The position numbers and the translations under genes are program-made. Shown one piece after another: positions 27,606 to 35,878 of a DNA stretch of 64,000 nt; position 1 is the stretch's first letter; each line of letters starts with the position of its first letter. The stretch is from positions 1,240,001 to 1,304,000 of the forward strand of contig NZ_AP026671.1 in the NCBI RefSeq assembly GCF_027946175.1. Reading direction: 5' to 3'. The notes under the pieces are model-generated. The model searched no databases. It was not told the DNA's origin and saw only the letters and a program-made list of their open reading frames with translations. The DNA is from Nitratiruptor tergarcus DSM 16512. GTDB lineage: Bacteria > Campylobacterota > Campylobacteria > Campylobacterales > Nitratiruptoraceae.

Positions 27606-29713
27606 GGCCTGCTCACTACACCCATAAAAAGAGGTGTAAGGGTTTTATTGTGCACAATCATAAAAACAAAAGGTTTGTCGCAATAGAAAGTATAAACAGG
27701 TGGTATCTGCGCTGATGTCTCTACTATAGTAGTGGCTGTGGCTGCTGCGGCTTCACTTCCCTCTTCTGTTACTTCAATGAAAGTTTTGTGAAAGATACCA
27801 CTTACAAAAAGATTTGCATTTGGATTGATAGGCTTGCCAAGTAAAGAGAGGTCAGCACGTACAGGATCAAAAATATCTACAATACCCAATGCTTGCAACT
27901 CTTCAACAATATTTTTTGTCCCCCAAGTGAGTTTAAATTTTGGCATTTTAAACAGTACATCAAACATCTCTCTTTTTGTACTATTAATTTGCTGCATAGA
28001 TGTTTTGGAGAGATTTTCTAAAAGTCCTTGTATATTAAAATCTTCATTTGGCAAAAAGAGCCACATGCTCAGCTCTGCATTTTTATAGGGCAACTCTAGC
28101 GCACGAAATCCATCCATTTCACTAACATTAAAATCACCCTCCATATTCATCATATCCACTTGGATACTCTCTTGCGATGCAACATAAAAAGGCTCTTTTT
28201 CTGTTTTTGTTTTATTGAACTCCTTTTGCCATTTGCCATAAAAATAAAGGGCATTGACAAGCACCATTCTTGTATCTTGTTGTACTGATCCTTGTGGTAA
28301 GAGGTCTTTGATCTTCTCATGCGTCTTCTCTTCAACCCAACTATTTATCTCTTGGCGTACCTCTTCGCTTTTTTCTAAAAAGTTTGCACTATAAATGGAA
28401 GCATCAAAGAGATCCTCTATCAAATAGCGATAACTTTTATAAAGATGAAATTTTTGCTCTACCCATGCAGCATTTGCAACAGCCAGTGTAGCATCACGAA
28501 CCTGCAGCTGCTTTTGCAGCTCTTCATACGAATCGCCAATGGCAAGATTTGATGGATAGTCTAAAGCTTTTCTTATTTGCGTGCGACTCTCATCATGAGC
28601 TCCAAAGTAGAGCATATCCAACACCCCTACAATACTAAAAGGAGAGATAAAAAGATTTTGCCCATCGTAAAGCTTTTGTGTTAGATGCATGCCAAATTGA
28701 TAGATAGATGTTGCAAGTTTTGTTCTGTTTGTCTCTTTGATATTTTCACATGATCCACTATGCAAAAAGCGAGCCTGTGAATCTGCTTTGAGTACACAGT
28801 AGTTGGGATATGTCTGTTGTAGCGGTTCACAAGGTGTTGTAATGCATTCAATCTGCTTCAACCCACATACTGGTGCTTGCGGTTCATCATCACAAGAAGT
28901 TATTTGCTGCAGTAAAGCTACATCTTCTCTGTTGCCATAATCAAAGACCACTTTTTGTGTATCTTTACTCACTGCAAAAGCAGCTATGTAATATGCCATG
29001 TCGGCAGTGCCAATCTCTGGTCGTATAATTTTTACTGGGATCTTTATCACACCACCAAAAAATTGTGGATCCTTAAAAATAATGCGATTTGAACCGCTTG
29101 TTTGCACTATTTTATACAAAAGCAGCTTGTAACTTGTAAAATCGATAGGATAATCAAACCCTGCATCTTTTGCCTCTTGGTAGTGAGTAAATACCTGAAA
29201 CTTTGGCAGATTTCTATATTCGTGATTGCGTTTTAATCCCAAATATTTAATAAAGCCTTGAGAGAAACTTATCGAGTTTGGTAAAAGCGTGTAATTAAAA
29301 AATCCTAAATCTTCATAGCGAAAAAAGTCTCCTGGCTCCACTGGAAGCAATCTATATACTCTCTTGTTTTTTGTGTCTGCAGAAATAGCAATAAAATCAA
29401 ACCGCGTATCCCCATCATTATCAAGATCTCCAATGTAGTAAAAAAGCCACACTGGTGGAGTATCGCAAGAGAGATTTATCTTTTTCCAGCCAAAAACATT
29501 AGTTCGGCTTGGCGTTACACCATGCAATCTATAGCAGTTTCCTCTGGGTGTCTCATAAACCCAGTTATAGGCACTATTTTGAGAAGTTTCGGGATAAAAA
29601 GCAAAATATTTGAATTTCCCAGAAAGATTAAAACTCCTATATTGTAAACTTAAAGGATGAAATTCAGCAAATAGCGAAAAAACCAGCACAAACAGTAACC
29701 ATAAATGTCTCAT
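27602..29713 (-). CDS. Secreted Kazal-serpin fusion, predicted double protease inhibitor
   Basis: This 703-residue exported protein has a signal peptide (about 1-16), an unassigned domain (about 17-270, with a Cys60/Cys83 pair and an Asp-rich GDLDNDGDTRFDF stretch), a Kazal-like domain (274-322) with six Cys at 274, 283, 290, 295, 306 and 322 around APVCG, TTPCEP and TYPNYC, and a full serpin domain (about 330-703). The serpin hinge EEGSEAAAATATTIV begins at residue 650; counting P17-P1 from it puts P1 at Thr666 and P1' at Ser667 (EcoRange of ETSAQ). VNALYFYGKW and the C-terminal FVFMIVHNKTLTPLFMG are classic serpin segments. The hinge alanines predict an inhibitory, not a storage, serpin. 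Target proteases are unknown. It has its own -10 box, and a structured RNA lies upstream. Confidence 0.93.
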   Translation of the reverse strand: MRHLWLLFVLVFSLFAEFHPLSLQYRSFNLSGKFKYFAFYPETSQNSAYNWVYETPRGNCYRLHGVTPSRTNVFGWKKINLSCDTPPVWLFYYIGDLDNDGDTRFDFIAISADTKNKRVYRLLPVEPGDFFRYEDLGFFNYTLLPNSISFSQGFIKYLGLKRNHEYRNLPKFQVFTHYQEAKDAGFDYPIDFTSYKLLLYKIVQTSGSNRIIFKDPQFFGGVIKIPVKIIRPEIGTADMAYYIAAFAVSKDTQKVVFDYGNREDVALLQQITSCDDEPQAPVCGLKQIECITTPCEPLQQTYPNYCVLKADSQARFLHSGSCENIKETNRTKLATSIYQFGMHLTQKLYDGQNLFISPFSIVGVLDMLYFGAHDESRTQIRKALDYPSNLAIGDSYEELQKQLQVRDATLAVANAAWVEQKFHLYKSYRYLIEDLFDASIYSANFLEKSEEVRQEINSWVEEKTHEKIKDLLPQGSVQQDTRMVLVNALYFYGKWQKEFNKTKTEKEPFYVASQESIQVDMMNMEGDFNVSEMDGFRALELPYKNAELSMWLFLPNEDFNIQGLLENLSKTSMQQINSTKREMFDVLFKMPKFKLTWGTKNIVEELQALGIVDIFDPVRADLSLLGKPINPNANLFVSGIFHKTFIEVTEEGSEAAAATATTIVETSAQIPPVYTFYCDKPFVFMIVHNKTLTPLFMGVVSRP

Positions 29714-29743
29714 GGAAGATCCTTCTTTGGTAGGGTATACAAG

Positions 29744-29749
29744 ATTATA
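29744..29749 (-). promoter_or_regulatory. -10 element of the Kazal-serpin gene
   Basis: The minus strand reads TAGTTATAATCTTG, a perfect TATAAT about 31 nt upstream of the serpin ATG, which has AAGGA as ribosome site. Confidence 0.6.
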
Positions 29750-29793
29750 ACTATATAACTGTTAGTGGAGAGTTATAAGAGAGACAAATAGTG

Positions 29794-29877
29794 AGATTTG
29801 GCATTGGGAAGCAACCCAACACCAAAATCTGCAGCACCATTACAGAAGTAGCGACTCAAAAGAGTTACACTTCCTTG
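29794..29877 (-). ncRNA. Candidate structured RNA or leader between ssrA and the serpin
   Basis: No ORF lies here. On the minus strand two hairpins can form. The first (29873-29845) pairs GAAGU with ACUUC and ACUC with GAGU around a UUUU loop. The second (29830-29794) pairs AGAUUUUGGUGUUGGG with CCCAAUGCCAAAUCU around UUGCUU, with one bulged U. Two G-U wobble pairs keep the second stem continuous on the minus strand; the plus-strand equivalents are C-A mismatches, so the minus strand is favoured. An extended -10 lies just upstream. It does not match 4.5S, 6S or a riboswitch that I know. It could be a free small RNA or a long serpin leader. Confidence 0.4.
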
Positions 29878-29883
29878 AAGTAA

Positions 29884-29892
29884 ATAATAGCA
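29884..29892 (-). promoter_or_regulatory. Extended -10 promoter for the candidate RNA
   Basis: The minus strand reads TTTTTGCTATTATTTAC, i.e. TGC followed by TATTAT, the typical Campylobacterota extended -10. It would start transcription near 29877, at the edge of the first hairpin. Confidence 0.5.
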
Positions 29893-29957
29893 AAAATTTT
29901 GTTAAAAGTATGTTAATGAAGGGAGATTTGGATAGTATGTGTAGATTCGATACATTC

Positions 29958-30331
29958 TGGTGGAGGTGTCGGGAATCGAACCCGAGTCCGGAAACAACCG
30001 ACCATAGGCCTCTACGTGCGTAGCAGCGCTGATTGATCTCGACTACTACAGGCTCAGCGCCCGAAACCTGCAGTAGTCCAGCCTCAAAGTGTCGATAAGC
30101 GGCTAGGCAACCGCTTATCCAAGCCCTCTTGCATGTGACCCCACAAAATCCTATCCCAGAGGGCAGGGATAGGTGCGAGGGACCGTAAGTTTCTTAACTT
30201 ACGCAGCTACTGCGTAAGCCGGTCTGTAATCTGTATTGTTTGCGTCTATTTTTTTGAGGAGTTTTTACGGCGTTCCTCAAGCCGGCACGCAGCCTATGAC
30301 CGACTGCTCCCGTCGAAGCCATGTCACCCCC
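29958..30331 (-). ncRNA. ssrA: tmRNA (ssrA)
   Basis: tmRNA rescues stalled ribosomes and tags the unfinished peptide. The 5' end GGGGGTGACATGGCTTCGACGG begins at 30331 and pairs with the 3' CACCTCC before the encoded CCA at 29958-29960, closing the tRNA-like domain; GGGTTCGATTCCC is the T arm. The length is 374 nt. The tag reading frame is at 30243-30199 on this strand and encodes ANNTDYRPAYAVAA before TAA, very like the ANNVKFAPAYAKAA tag I recall for Campylobacter. It lies 20 nt downstream of trpA. Confidence 0.97.
30199..30243 (-). other. tmRNA tag-peptide reading frame
   Basis: Fourteen codons starting at the resume codon GCA (30243-30241) encode ANNTDYRPAYAVAA, followed by TAA at 30201-30199. 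The last residues (AVAA) give the hydrophobic-Ala-Ala end read by ClpXP/ClpAP-type proteases. Confidence 0.93.
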
Positions 30332-30350
30332 ATACTATGGGGCAACCAGC

Positions 30351-31091
30351 CTAGGAGTTGATTAATTCCTTAATCTTTCCTGAAAGCTCGGCTATTTTAG
30401 CAATTTTTTGGCTATTTGTCAAGGCTTCATCTAGTAAAATTTTTACAAAAGCACTTCCAACAATAACCCCGTCTACATCTTTTGCTTTCTCTTTTGCTGT
30501 CTTTTCATTCACGCCAAACCCTATATAGACTGGAGTTTCGGTAGTCTCTCGGATCCATGCAATTATTTGAGAGAGATCTTCACTCTTTTGTGCTCCAGTA
30601 ATTCCAGCATATGCAACAAGATAGATAAATTTCCTCGCATCTTTGCAGATAATTTCAATACGCTCTTTTGTATCTGTTGGTGCAACAAAATCAATAAGTG
30701 CAATACCCTTTTCATCAAAAAGTGGTTTATATGCAATCGCCTCTTCATAAGGAAGATCTGGAATAATAAAACCACTTGTTCCCAACTCTTTTGCTTCATC
30801 TATGCTTCTTTGCACACCTCTATGGTAAAAAGGATTGAAATAACCCATCCACAATGTATCCACCTCGTTGGCTACAGCGCGTGTAATATCGAGTACATCA
30901 GCAAATTTAAACCCCTTTTGCAATGCCCTCATATTTGCCTCTTCGATCACAGGACCATCGGCGACAGGGTCGCTAAAAGGAATACCCAGTTCCACACTAT
31001 CAAGCCCCTTTTCTTTCATGGCCAAAATGAGATCGATAGTAAAATTCTTATCGGGATATCCACTTGTTATGTAGCCTACGAGTCTCTTCAC
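30351..31091 (-). CDS. trpA: Tryptophan synthase alpha chain
   Basis: TrpA cleaves indole-3-glycerol phosphate to indole for the beta subunit. It has 246 residues from GTG 31091 (VKRLVGYITSGYPDK), preceded by AAAGGATTGCA; a longer in-frame ATG lies 31 codons up and would run into the panB promoter. The catalytic Glu lies in LDSVELGIPFSDPVADGP (about 36-53), the Asp in PDLPYEE (about 113-119), and IGFGVNEK is near 200. It stands apart from other trp genes and is divergent from panB. Confidence 0.95.
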   Translation of the reverse strand: MKRLVGYITSGYPDKNFTIDLILAMKEKGLDSVELGIPFSDPVADGPVIEEANMRALQKGFKFADVLDITRAVANEVDTLWMGYFNPFYHRGVQRSIDEAKELGTSGFIIPDLPYEEAIAYKPLFDEKGIALIDFVAPTDTKERIEIICKDARKFIYLVAYAGITGAQKSEDLSQIIAWIRETTETPVYIGFGVNEKTAKEKAKDVDGVIVGSAFVKILLDEALTNSQKIAKIAELSGKIKELINS

Positions 31092-31116
31092 TGCAATCCT
31101 TTGCTTTTTGATTGTA

Positions 31117-31122
31117 ATTATA
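31117..31122 (-). promoter_or_regulatory. -10 element of trpA
   Basis: The minus strand reads AGTGTATAATTAC, an extended -10 (TGTATAAT) 26 nt before the trpA GTG. It faces the panB promoter. Confidence 0.65.
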
Positions 31123-31131
31123 CACTTTTTT

Positions 31132-31140
31132 TGATAAAAT
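31132..31140 (+). promoter_or_regulatory. Extended -10 of panB-ruvB
   Basis: TTTTTTGATAAAATGAA contains TGA followed by TAAAAT, 26 nt before the panB ATG chosen here. Confidence 0.55.
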
Positions 31141-31165
31141 GAATTTAGTTCACAAAGGGGAGGAT

Positions 31166-31945
31166 ATGGCGAAAAAGCACACAATTGATACTATCAAAGC
31201 TGCTAAAAATAGTGAAAAACTCGTCATGATTACTGCATACGATGCTCTTTTTGCAAAGCTTTTTTCACCTTTAGTAGATATGATCTTAGTAGGTGATAGC
31301 CTCAATATGATTTTTGCAGCCAAACCAGATACCCTCTCTGCTTCAATGGAGCAGATGCTCTATCATACCCAAGCTGTATGTGCAGGCGCGCCTGAAAGTT
31401 TTACTATTTTTGATATGCCTTATGGCAGCTATACGAACAAAAAAGATGCGCTCAAAAATGCTATAAGAGTCTATCAAGAGAGTTATGCTGATGCAGTAAA
31501 ACTAGAAGGCGGTAAAGAAAAGTGCCATATTGTCTCCCATCTTACCAAAAATGGTATTGCTGTCATGGGTCATATCGGGCTCTTACCACAGCATGTGCGA
31601 GGAGCAGGCGGATACAAAGTAGCAAACAATAAAGATAAACTCATAGAAGATGCAAAAGCACTCGAGGATGCAGGAGTATTTGCCATTATTTTAGAGGGCG
31701 TTAAAGCTGACATTGCCAAAGATATCACTGCAAGTGTAGAAGTTCCTGTCATTGGTATAGGAGCTGGAAAAGATGTCGATGGACAAGTACTTGTATGGAG
31801 CGATATGCTAGGATTTTTTGAAGATTTCAAGCCAAAATTTGTCAAGCGCTACCTCAATGGGGCAAAACTTGTCAAAGAGGCTGTAGCGGCGTATGCGCAA
31901 GAGGTCAAAAACGGTAGATTTCCTACAAAGGATTATAGCTACTGA
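31166..31945 (+). CDS. panB: 3-methyl-2-oxobutanoate hydroxymethyltransferase
   Basis: PanB makes ketopantoate for pantothenate and coenzyme A. It has 259 residues from ATG 31166 ([15 protein letters not shown]), with GGGGAGG upstream; the ATG at 31139 lies within the promoter region and lacks a site. The metal and substrate motifs [10 protein letters not shown] (about 41-50), VKLEGGKEK (about 111-119), MGHIGLLPQ (about 135-143) and [16 protein letters not shown] (about 195-210) are intact. It shares one base with ruvB. Confidence 0.96.
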   Translation: MAKKHTIDTIKAAKNSEKLVMITAYDALFAKLFSPLVDMILVGDSLNMIFAAKPDTLSASMEQMLYHTQAVCAGAPESFTIFDMPYGSYTNKKDALKNAIRVYQESYADAVKLEGGKEKCHIVSHLTKNGIAVMGHIGLLPQHVRGAGGYKVANNKDKLIEDAKALEDAGVFAIILEGVKADIAKDITASVEVPVIGIGAGKDVDGQVLVWSDMLGFFEDFKPKFVKRYLNGAKLVKEAVAAYAQEVKNGRFPTKDYSY

Positions 31946-32952
31946 TGGAACGTATAATAGAAGTAGAAAAATTTAGTGAAGAATCAAGCTTTGAAAACAG
32001 ACTGCGACCCGCTACGTGGAATGAATATATTGGTCAAGAAAAGATCAAAAAAAATCTCAAAGTTTTTATTGAAGCAGCAAAGAAAAGAGGTGAAAGCCTC
32101 GATCATATCCTCTTTTTTGGTCCGCCTGGACTTGGTAAAACCACACTTGCTAATATCATAGCAAGCCAGATGCAAAGCAATATTAAAATCACAGCTGCCC
32201 CGATGATTGAAAAGAGCGGTGACTTGGCAGCAATCCTTACCAATCTTGAAGAGGGAGATATCCTCTTTATTGATGAAATTCATAGACTCTCGCCAGCAAT
32301 TGAAGAGATCCTCTATCCAGCTATGGAAGATTTTAGACTCGACATTATTATTGGAAGTGGTCCTGCAGCACAGACTATCAAAATCGATCTACCTCGTTTT
32401 ACTCTCATAGGTGCAACAACACGTGCAGGAATGCTTAGCTCTCCTTTGCGCGATCGTTTTGGGATGCATTTTCGCTTAGAGTTTTATACTCCCGAAGAAC
32501 TCTCTCGTATCATTGATAATGCTGCAAAAAAACTTGGCAAAAGTATTGAAGAAGACGCTGCAGTTGAGATAGCAAAACGTAGCCGGGGTACTCCTCGAAT
32601 AGCTCTACGCCTCCTCAAACGTGTAAGAGATTTTGCAGATGTAGCCGATGAAGAGAAAATCCTCCATAACCGTACACTTGAAGCACTGGAGGCTTTAGGA
32701 GTAGATGAGCGTGGATTTGATGAATTGGATCTGCGCCTTCTTAAGCTGCTTGCAGAAGCAAAAGGCAAACCTTTGGGTCTTAGTACTATTGCAGCAGCTT
32801 TAAGCGAAGATGAAGGCACTATTGAAGATGTGATTGAACCATTTTTGCTAGCCAATGGTTTTATTGAGCGTACAGCAAGAGGAAGAGTAGCAACTCTCAA
32901 AACCTATGAGCTACTTAAGCTCTCACCAAATATCCAATCAACACTTTTTTAG
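31945..32952 (+). CDS. ruvB: Holliday junction branch-migration ATPase RuvB
   Basis: RuvB drives branch migration with RuvA. The 335-residue protein has [18 protein letters not shown] near the start, Walker [14 protein letters not shown] (about 55-67), Walker [11 protein letters not shown] (about 104-113), sensor [20 protein letters not shown] and a C-terminal winged-helix domain (about 260-330). It is coupled to panB and is followed directly by the AI-2E-type permease. ruvA and ruvC are not here. Confidence 0.97.
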   Translation: MERIIEVEKFSEESSFENRLRPATWNEYIGQEKIKKNLKVFIEAAKKRGESLDHILFFGPPGLGKTTLANIIASQMQSNIKITAAPMIEKSGDLAAILTNLEEGDILFIDEIHRLSPAIEEILYPAMEDFRLDIIIGSGPAAQTIKIDLPRFTLIGATTRAGMLSSPLRDRFGMHFRLEFYTPEELSRIIDNAAKKLGKSIEEDAAVEIAKRSRGTPRIALRLLKRVRDFADVADEEKILHNRTLEALEALGVDERGFDELDLRLLKLLAEAKGKPLGLSTIAAALSEDEGTIEDVIEPFLLANGFIERTARGRVATLKTYELLKLSPNIQSTLF

Positions 32953-32961
32953 GTGGAATAT

Positions 32962-33999
32962 ATGAAACCTATCCATTTTCTTGGAATTTTAATTGTTGTC
33001 ATAGGCTACTATCTTTTTAAAGTCTTCTCACCCTTTATTGGCAATATCACCATAGCCACTCTTCTTGCACTCGCTACGTACAAAATACATCGCTTTTTGC
33101 TATTAAAATTTCCAGGGAGAATCTTACCAGCACTTTTAAGCACTATAATACTTGGTGTGCTCTTTTTTGCACCACTTATCTACATCATTACAAATGCTGC
33201 TACTTTTGTGGCACAAATCGACTTTACTCACCTCAAACAAACAATCACAGAGACAAAAAAGTTGATAGAGTCAACTATTGCCTCCCAAAACTGGCTCTCC
33301 TCTATTAATATGCACGAGTATACCGCGCAACTTGATGTCAATAAAATTATCAATTGGCTCATCTCTACTGCTACATTTTTGGGAACCAAAAGTGCAAATT
33401 TTATAAAAGATACGCTTTTGATACTTATTTTTTACTTTTTTGCAAATCTCTATGGAAAAGATCTGCTCCAATATTTTCAACGCATTATCCCATTGCGTTC
33501 TGAAGACAGCATTACCATCTTTGAAAACCTTACGGGCGTAATGGGGGTCGTATTCAATTCAATCATTGCTACTGCTATTTTTGAAGGAGCACTTTTTGGA
33601 ATTATTGCCCACATTTATGGATACAACGGTCTTCTTTTTGGGATCCTCTATGGCTTTTCATCTTTGATACCGGTAGTTGGCGGGATGCTGATGTGGCTGC
33701 CTGTGAGTATAGATCTCTACTTTAGTGGCAACACCTCTGGAGCTATAGTGTTGGCACTCTACTCCATCATAGTTATATCTGTTATTGCAGATACATTTAT
33801 AAAACCTATCATTATTAAATATATTGATGATATCATGAGTGAAGAGGAGCACACCCGCGTCAATGAGCTTCTTATATTCTTCTCAATTATTGCAGGGCTC
33901 TCTAGCTATGGCTTTTGGGGCATGATTATAGGACCTGCAGTTATTACACTTATGATAAGTGTACTTAACCTCTATCCAAAACTTGCCCTGAAGAGTTAA
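32962..33999 (+). CDS. AI-2E family (PerM-like) membrane transporter
   Basis: This 345-residue integral membrane protein starts at ATG 32962 with AGGTGG just upstream (an in-frame GTG at 32953 is part of that site). It has the AI-2E-transporter layout: two or three N-terminal helices, a hydrophilic region (about 90-130), then five or so C-terminal helices with YGFSSLIPVVGGMLMWLPV (about 230-248) and FWGMIIGPAVITL (about 315-327). Substrates in this family vary (autoinducer-2, Na+/H+ exchange, unknown). It is the last gene of the panB-ruvB run and overlaps the convergent ATP-grasp gene by 4 nt. Confidence 0.85.
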   Translation: MKPIHFLGILIVVIGYYLFKVFSPFIGNITIATLLALATYKIHRFLLLKFPGRILPALLSTIILGVLFFAPLIYIITNAATFVAQIDFTHLKQTITETKKLIESTIASQNWLSSINMHEYTAQLDVNKIINWLISTATFLGTKSANFIKDTLLILIFYFFANLYGKDLLQYFQRIIPLRSEDSITIFENLTGVMGVVFNSIIATAIFEGALFGIIAHIYGYNGLLFGILYGFSSLIPVVGGMLMWLPVSIDLYFSGNTSGAIVLALYSIIVISVIADTFIKPIIIKYIDDIMSEEEHTRVNELLIFFSIIAGLSSYGFWGMIIGPAVITLMISVLNLYPKLALKS

Positions 34000-35177
34000 T
34001 TTTCTACCATATGCGCTACAAACTTGCTTATATTATCAATGATTTCGCCACCCCTGCGAAATCCTACACCGCACGCCTCAAAAGCAAAAAAGACTCCAGC
34101 TTGATATTTTCTACCTAATGAATCCTTAGGAAGTTCAACATACTCTTGATAGATAGATGGGAAGCTTTCATAATCTCCATCTCTTTTAGCCACTATATTT
34201 CCATTGGCATCGTAAATTGTAGTGTTTGCTCCCTCTCTTCCAAAACATTTTTTCTCTACATAGGAACGATCTTGTAAAGGCTCAAAAGATGTCTCAAGCA
34301 ATAAAGGGTGATTGGGAAAGAGATCCCAAAGGATTTTGAGCATTCCTTTGCTTTGAAAAAGAAGCGTATAGGCAGGATTGAGAATAATTGCTTGATGATG
34401 CTTTACAATTTCAGTAAGCAAAAGGGCAAGTTCTGGCTCTTCGATAGCGATATTTTCCCAAGGAATAAGCTTAAACCAGTATTCATAACCCTTGTCTTGA
34501 CAAAAAATCCCATCCTCCGAAAAGCCGACCTCATCTGCATAGCAAAAATGCGTAGCAAATCCAGCTTCAGCTGCAATAACTTCAAGAAGTCTTGTAGTGT
34601 TTTCATCCTCTAAACTTCCTCTAATAGAGCTAAAAAGAATCTTCCAACTCTGATAGAGCTCCTCAAATTGGCTTACATCCAATGTCACAAGTCGTTTAAA
34701 ATTGTCACGCAAAGCCTCATAGATAAAATTAAACTGTTTTGCTTCTTCAAGTTGGTTGTATTTAAGCATTGCCCATTGCAAGATTGCAGTCTCAAACAAA
34801 GATGTTGGGGTATCTGCGTTAAATTCAAGAAGCTTAATAGGTTTACCATCTATGCCACCTGCAAAATCAAACCTTCCATACAGATGCCAGTGCACATCCT
34901 CTTCCCAGCTCTGCTTGATAAGATCCACTAAGTTAAAAGGGATCCCTATCTCAAAGAAAAGATTGTTTTTTATTACATACTCTCCAGCTTCAACAAACAT
35001 ATCATAGAGCTCATTTGCCGCATCTGCATACCCTTTTGCCTCTTCCTCAGTGATTACAAGCACCTCATCAGCTACATAATCACTCCCATCACTATCAGTA
35101 TGCCAGACAAAGCCAATACTTTCTAGATACCCTTTATCAAGAGGCTTAATCTTTTTTAACTTCACTATCTCTACCAC
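33996..35177 (-). CDS. Glutathionylspermidine synthase-like ATP-grasp protein (YgiC/YjfC type)
   Basis: This 393-residue protein matches the C-terminal ATP-grasp ligase domain of glutathionylspermidine synthase: WHLYGRFDFAGG (about 97-108), KLLEFNADTPTSLFE (about 115-129), EYWFKLIPWENIA (about 233-245), FGREGANTTIYDANGN (about 316-331) and FFAFEACGVGFRRGGEI (about 364-380). The amidase domain of the bifunctional enzyme is absent. E. coli relatives YgiC and YjfC lack the glutathionylspermidine activity, so the true amine and acid substrates are unknown. It sits downstream of a membrane micro-peptide and a lipoprotein, a set that recalls ygiB-ygiC. Confidence 0.88.
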   Translation of the reverse strand: MVEIVKLKKIKPLDKGYLESIGFVWHTDSDGSDYVADEVLVITEEEAKGYADAANELYDMFVEAGEYVIKNNLFFEIGIPFNLVDLIKQSWEEDVHWHLYGRFDFAGGIDGKPIKLLEFNADTPTSLFETAILQWAMLKYNQLEEAKQFNFIYEALRDNFKRLVTLDVSQFEELYQSWKILFSSIRGSLEDENTTRLLEVIAAEAGFATHFCYADEVGFSEDGIFCQDKGYEYWFKLIPWENIAIEEPELALLLTEIVKHHQAIILNPAYTLLFQSKGMLKILWDLFPNHPLLLETSFEPLQDRSYVEKKCFGREGANTTIYDANGNIVAKRDGDYESFPSIYQEYVELPKDSLGRKYQAGVFFAFEACGVGFRRGGEIIDNISKFVAHMVEN

Positions 35178-35274
35178 ACTTTTTCATATATTTAATGACC
35201 ACATAGGGCATAATAGCAAGAATGATCATGAAAAAAAATGTAGCATAAAGACCTATCATATGTGTATCATTCAT
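35146..35274 (-). CDS. 42-residue single-helix membrane peptide
   Basis: The ORF from ATG 35274 (MNDTHMIGLYATFFFMIIL) has TTGGAGG placed well upstream. It holds one hydrophobic helix (about 7-29) and a basic-acidic tail KKCGRDSEVKKD, predicted type N-out/C-in. It begins one base downstream of the UPF0323 lipoprotein stop and overlaps the ATP-grasp gene by 32 nt, so it is translated within that operon. I do not recognise a family; the good ribosome site and tight packing argue that it is real. Confidence 0.7.
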   Translation of the reverse strand: MNDTHMIGLYATFFFMIILAIMPYVVIKYMKKCGRDSEVKKD

Positions 35275-35275
35275 C

Positions 35276-35878
35276 TTAGCCTCCAAATCCAAAAAATGAT
35301 CGTTTTGTAGATGGAGTAGACTTTTTGAAAAAGCCACTTTTTACATTAGAACTCTTTTTAGGTGTCTGCGCCTTTTGAAAACTTTTCACGCTTCTTTGGT
35401 AGGCACTTGGATTTTTAAAAGTCTGCTCTCTTCTTTGCTGATATGTAGGATTGTTAAAAAGTTTGTTTCCAAGCCAGCTTCCAATAATAGCTCCTGCAGC
35501 ACTTGCCAATATCACCTCACCTAAGCTCATCCCACTATGAAGCTCTGGATTAACAAGAGGACTTTGGTTTGCTTCAATCTTTTTTGCTTCTTGGGCAACC
35601 AGTTTATCAAGCTCCTCTTCACTTAAGATTCGCTCTTTGCCATTGAGTTCACGCAATATCACTCGCGTTGTACTGCTTGGATACTCTTCAGCTATCTTAT
35701 ACTCTCCAGGAGCTGTCTCTTCAATAACAACAAAAGCCCCCTGCTTCTTCGCAGCTTCGCTAAAAGCGTTAGTCTCTTTATGCTGCTGCTTCTCTTCACA
35801 CCCTGTAAGTCCTAAAACTAGTAGAGCACCCAATCCTCCCACCATAGCATAACTAGAAACTTGTTTGAGTAACTTCAC
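35276..35878 (-). CDS. UPF0323-type lipoprotein
   Basis: This 200-residue lipoprotein starts at GTG 35878 ([15 protein letters not shown]), with GAGGAGGAGAG upstream. The lipobox is GLTGC, making Cys27 the lipidated residue. The middle contains [20 protein letters not shown], followed by a glycine-zipper-like [17 protein letters not shown] (about 126-142) and a Ser/Lys-rich tail ending RSFFGFGG. This matches the UPF0323 family of Campylobacterota (from memory C. jejuni Cj0371, beside an ATP-grasp gene). It resembles in layout the E. coli YgiB (DUF1190) lipoprotein. Function unknown. It overlaps lgt by 26 nt; Lgt itself lipidates such proteins. Confidence 0.85.
   Translation of the reverse strand: MKLLKQVSSYAMVGGLGALLVLGLTGCEEKQQHKETNAFSEAAKKQGAFVVIEETAPGEYKIAEEYPSSTTRVILRELNGKERILSEEELDKLVAQEAKKIEANQSPLVNPELHSGMSLGEVILASAAGAIIGSWLGNKLFNNPTYQQRREQTFKNPSAYQRSVKSFQKAQTPKKSSNVKSGFFKKSTPSTKRSFFGFGG

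Noticed and set aside
27594-27612. Palindrome CAGGCCTAAGGCCTG at the converging stops
   Set aside because: The loop would be too short for the full stem, and no U tract follows; it is probably chance in two overlapping stop regions.
29758-29930. Possible 6S RNA or 4.5S SRP RNA
   Set aside because: The GGAAG-AAGCA resemblance is weak, the GNAR tetraloop and SRP symmetric loop are missing, and a 6S-like closing stem was not found. It is kept only as an unassigned structured element.
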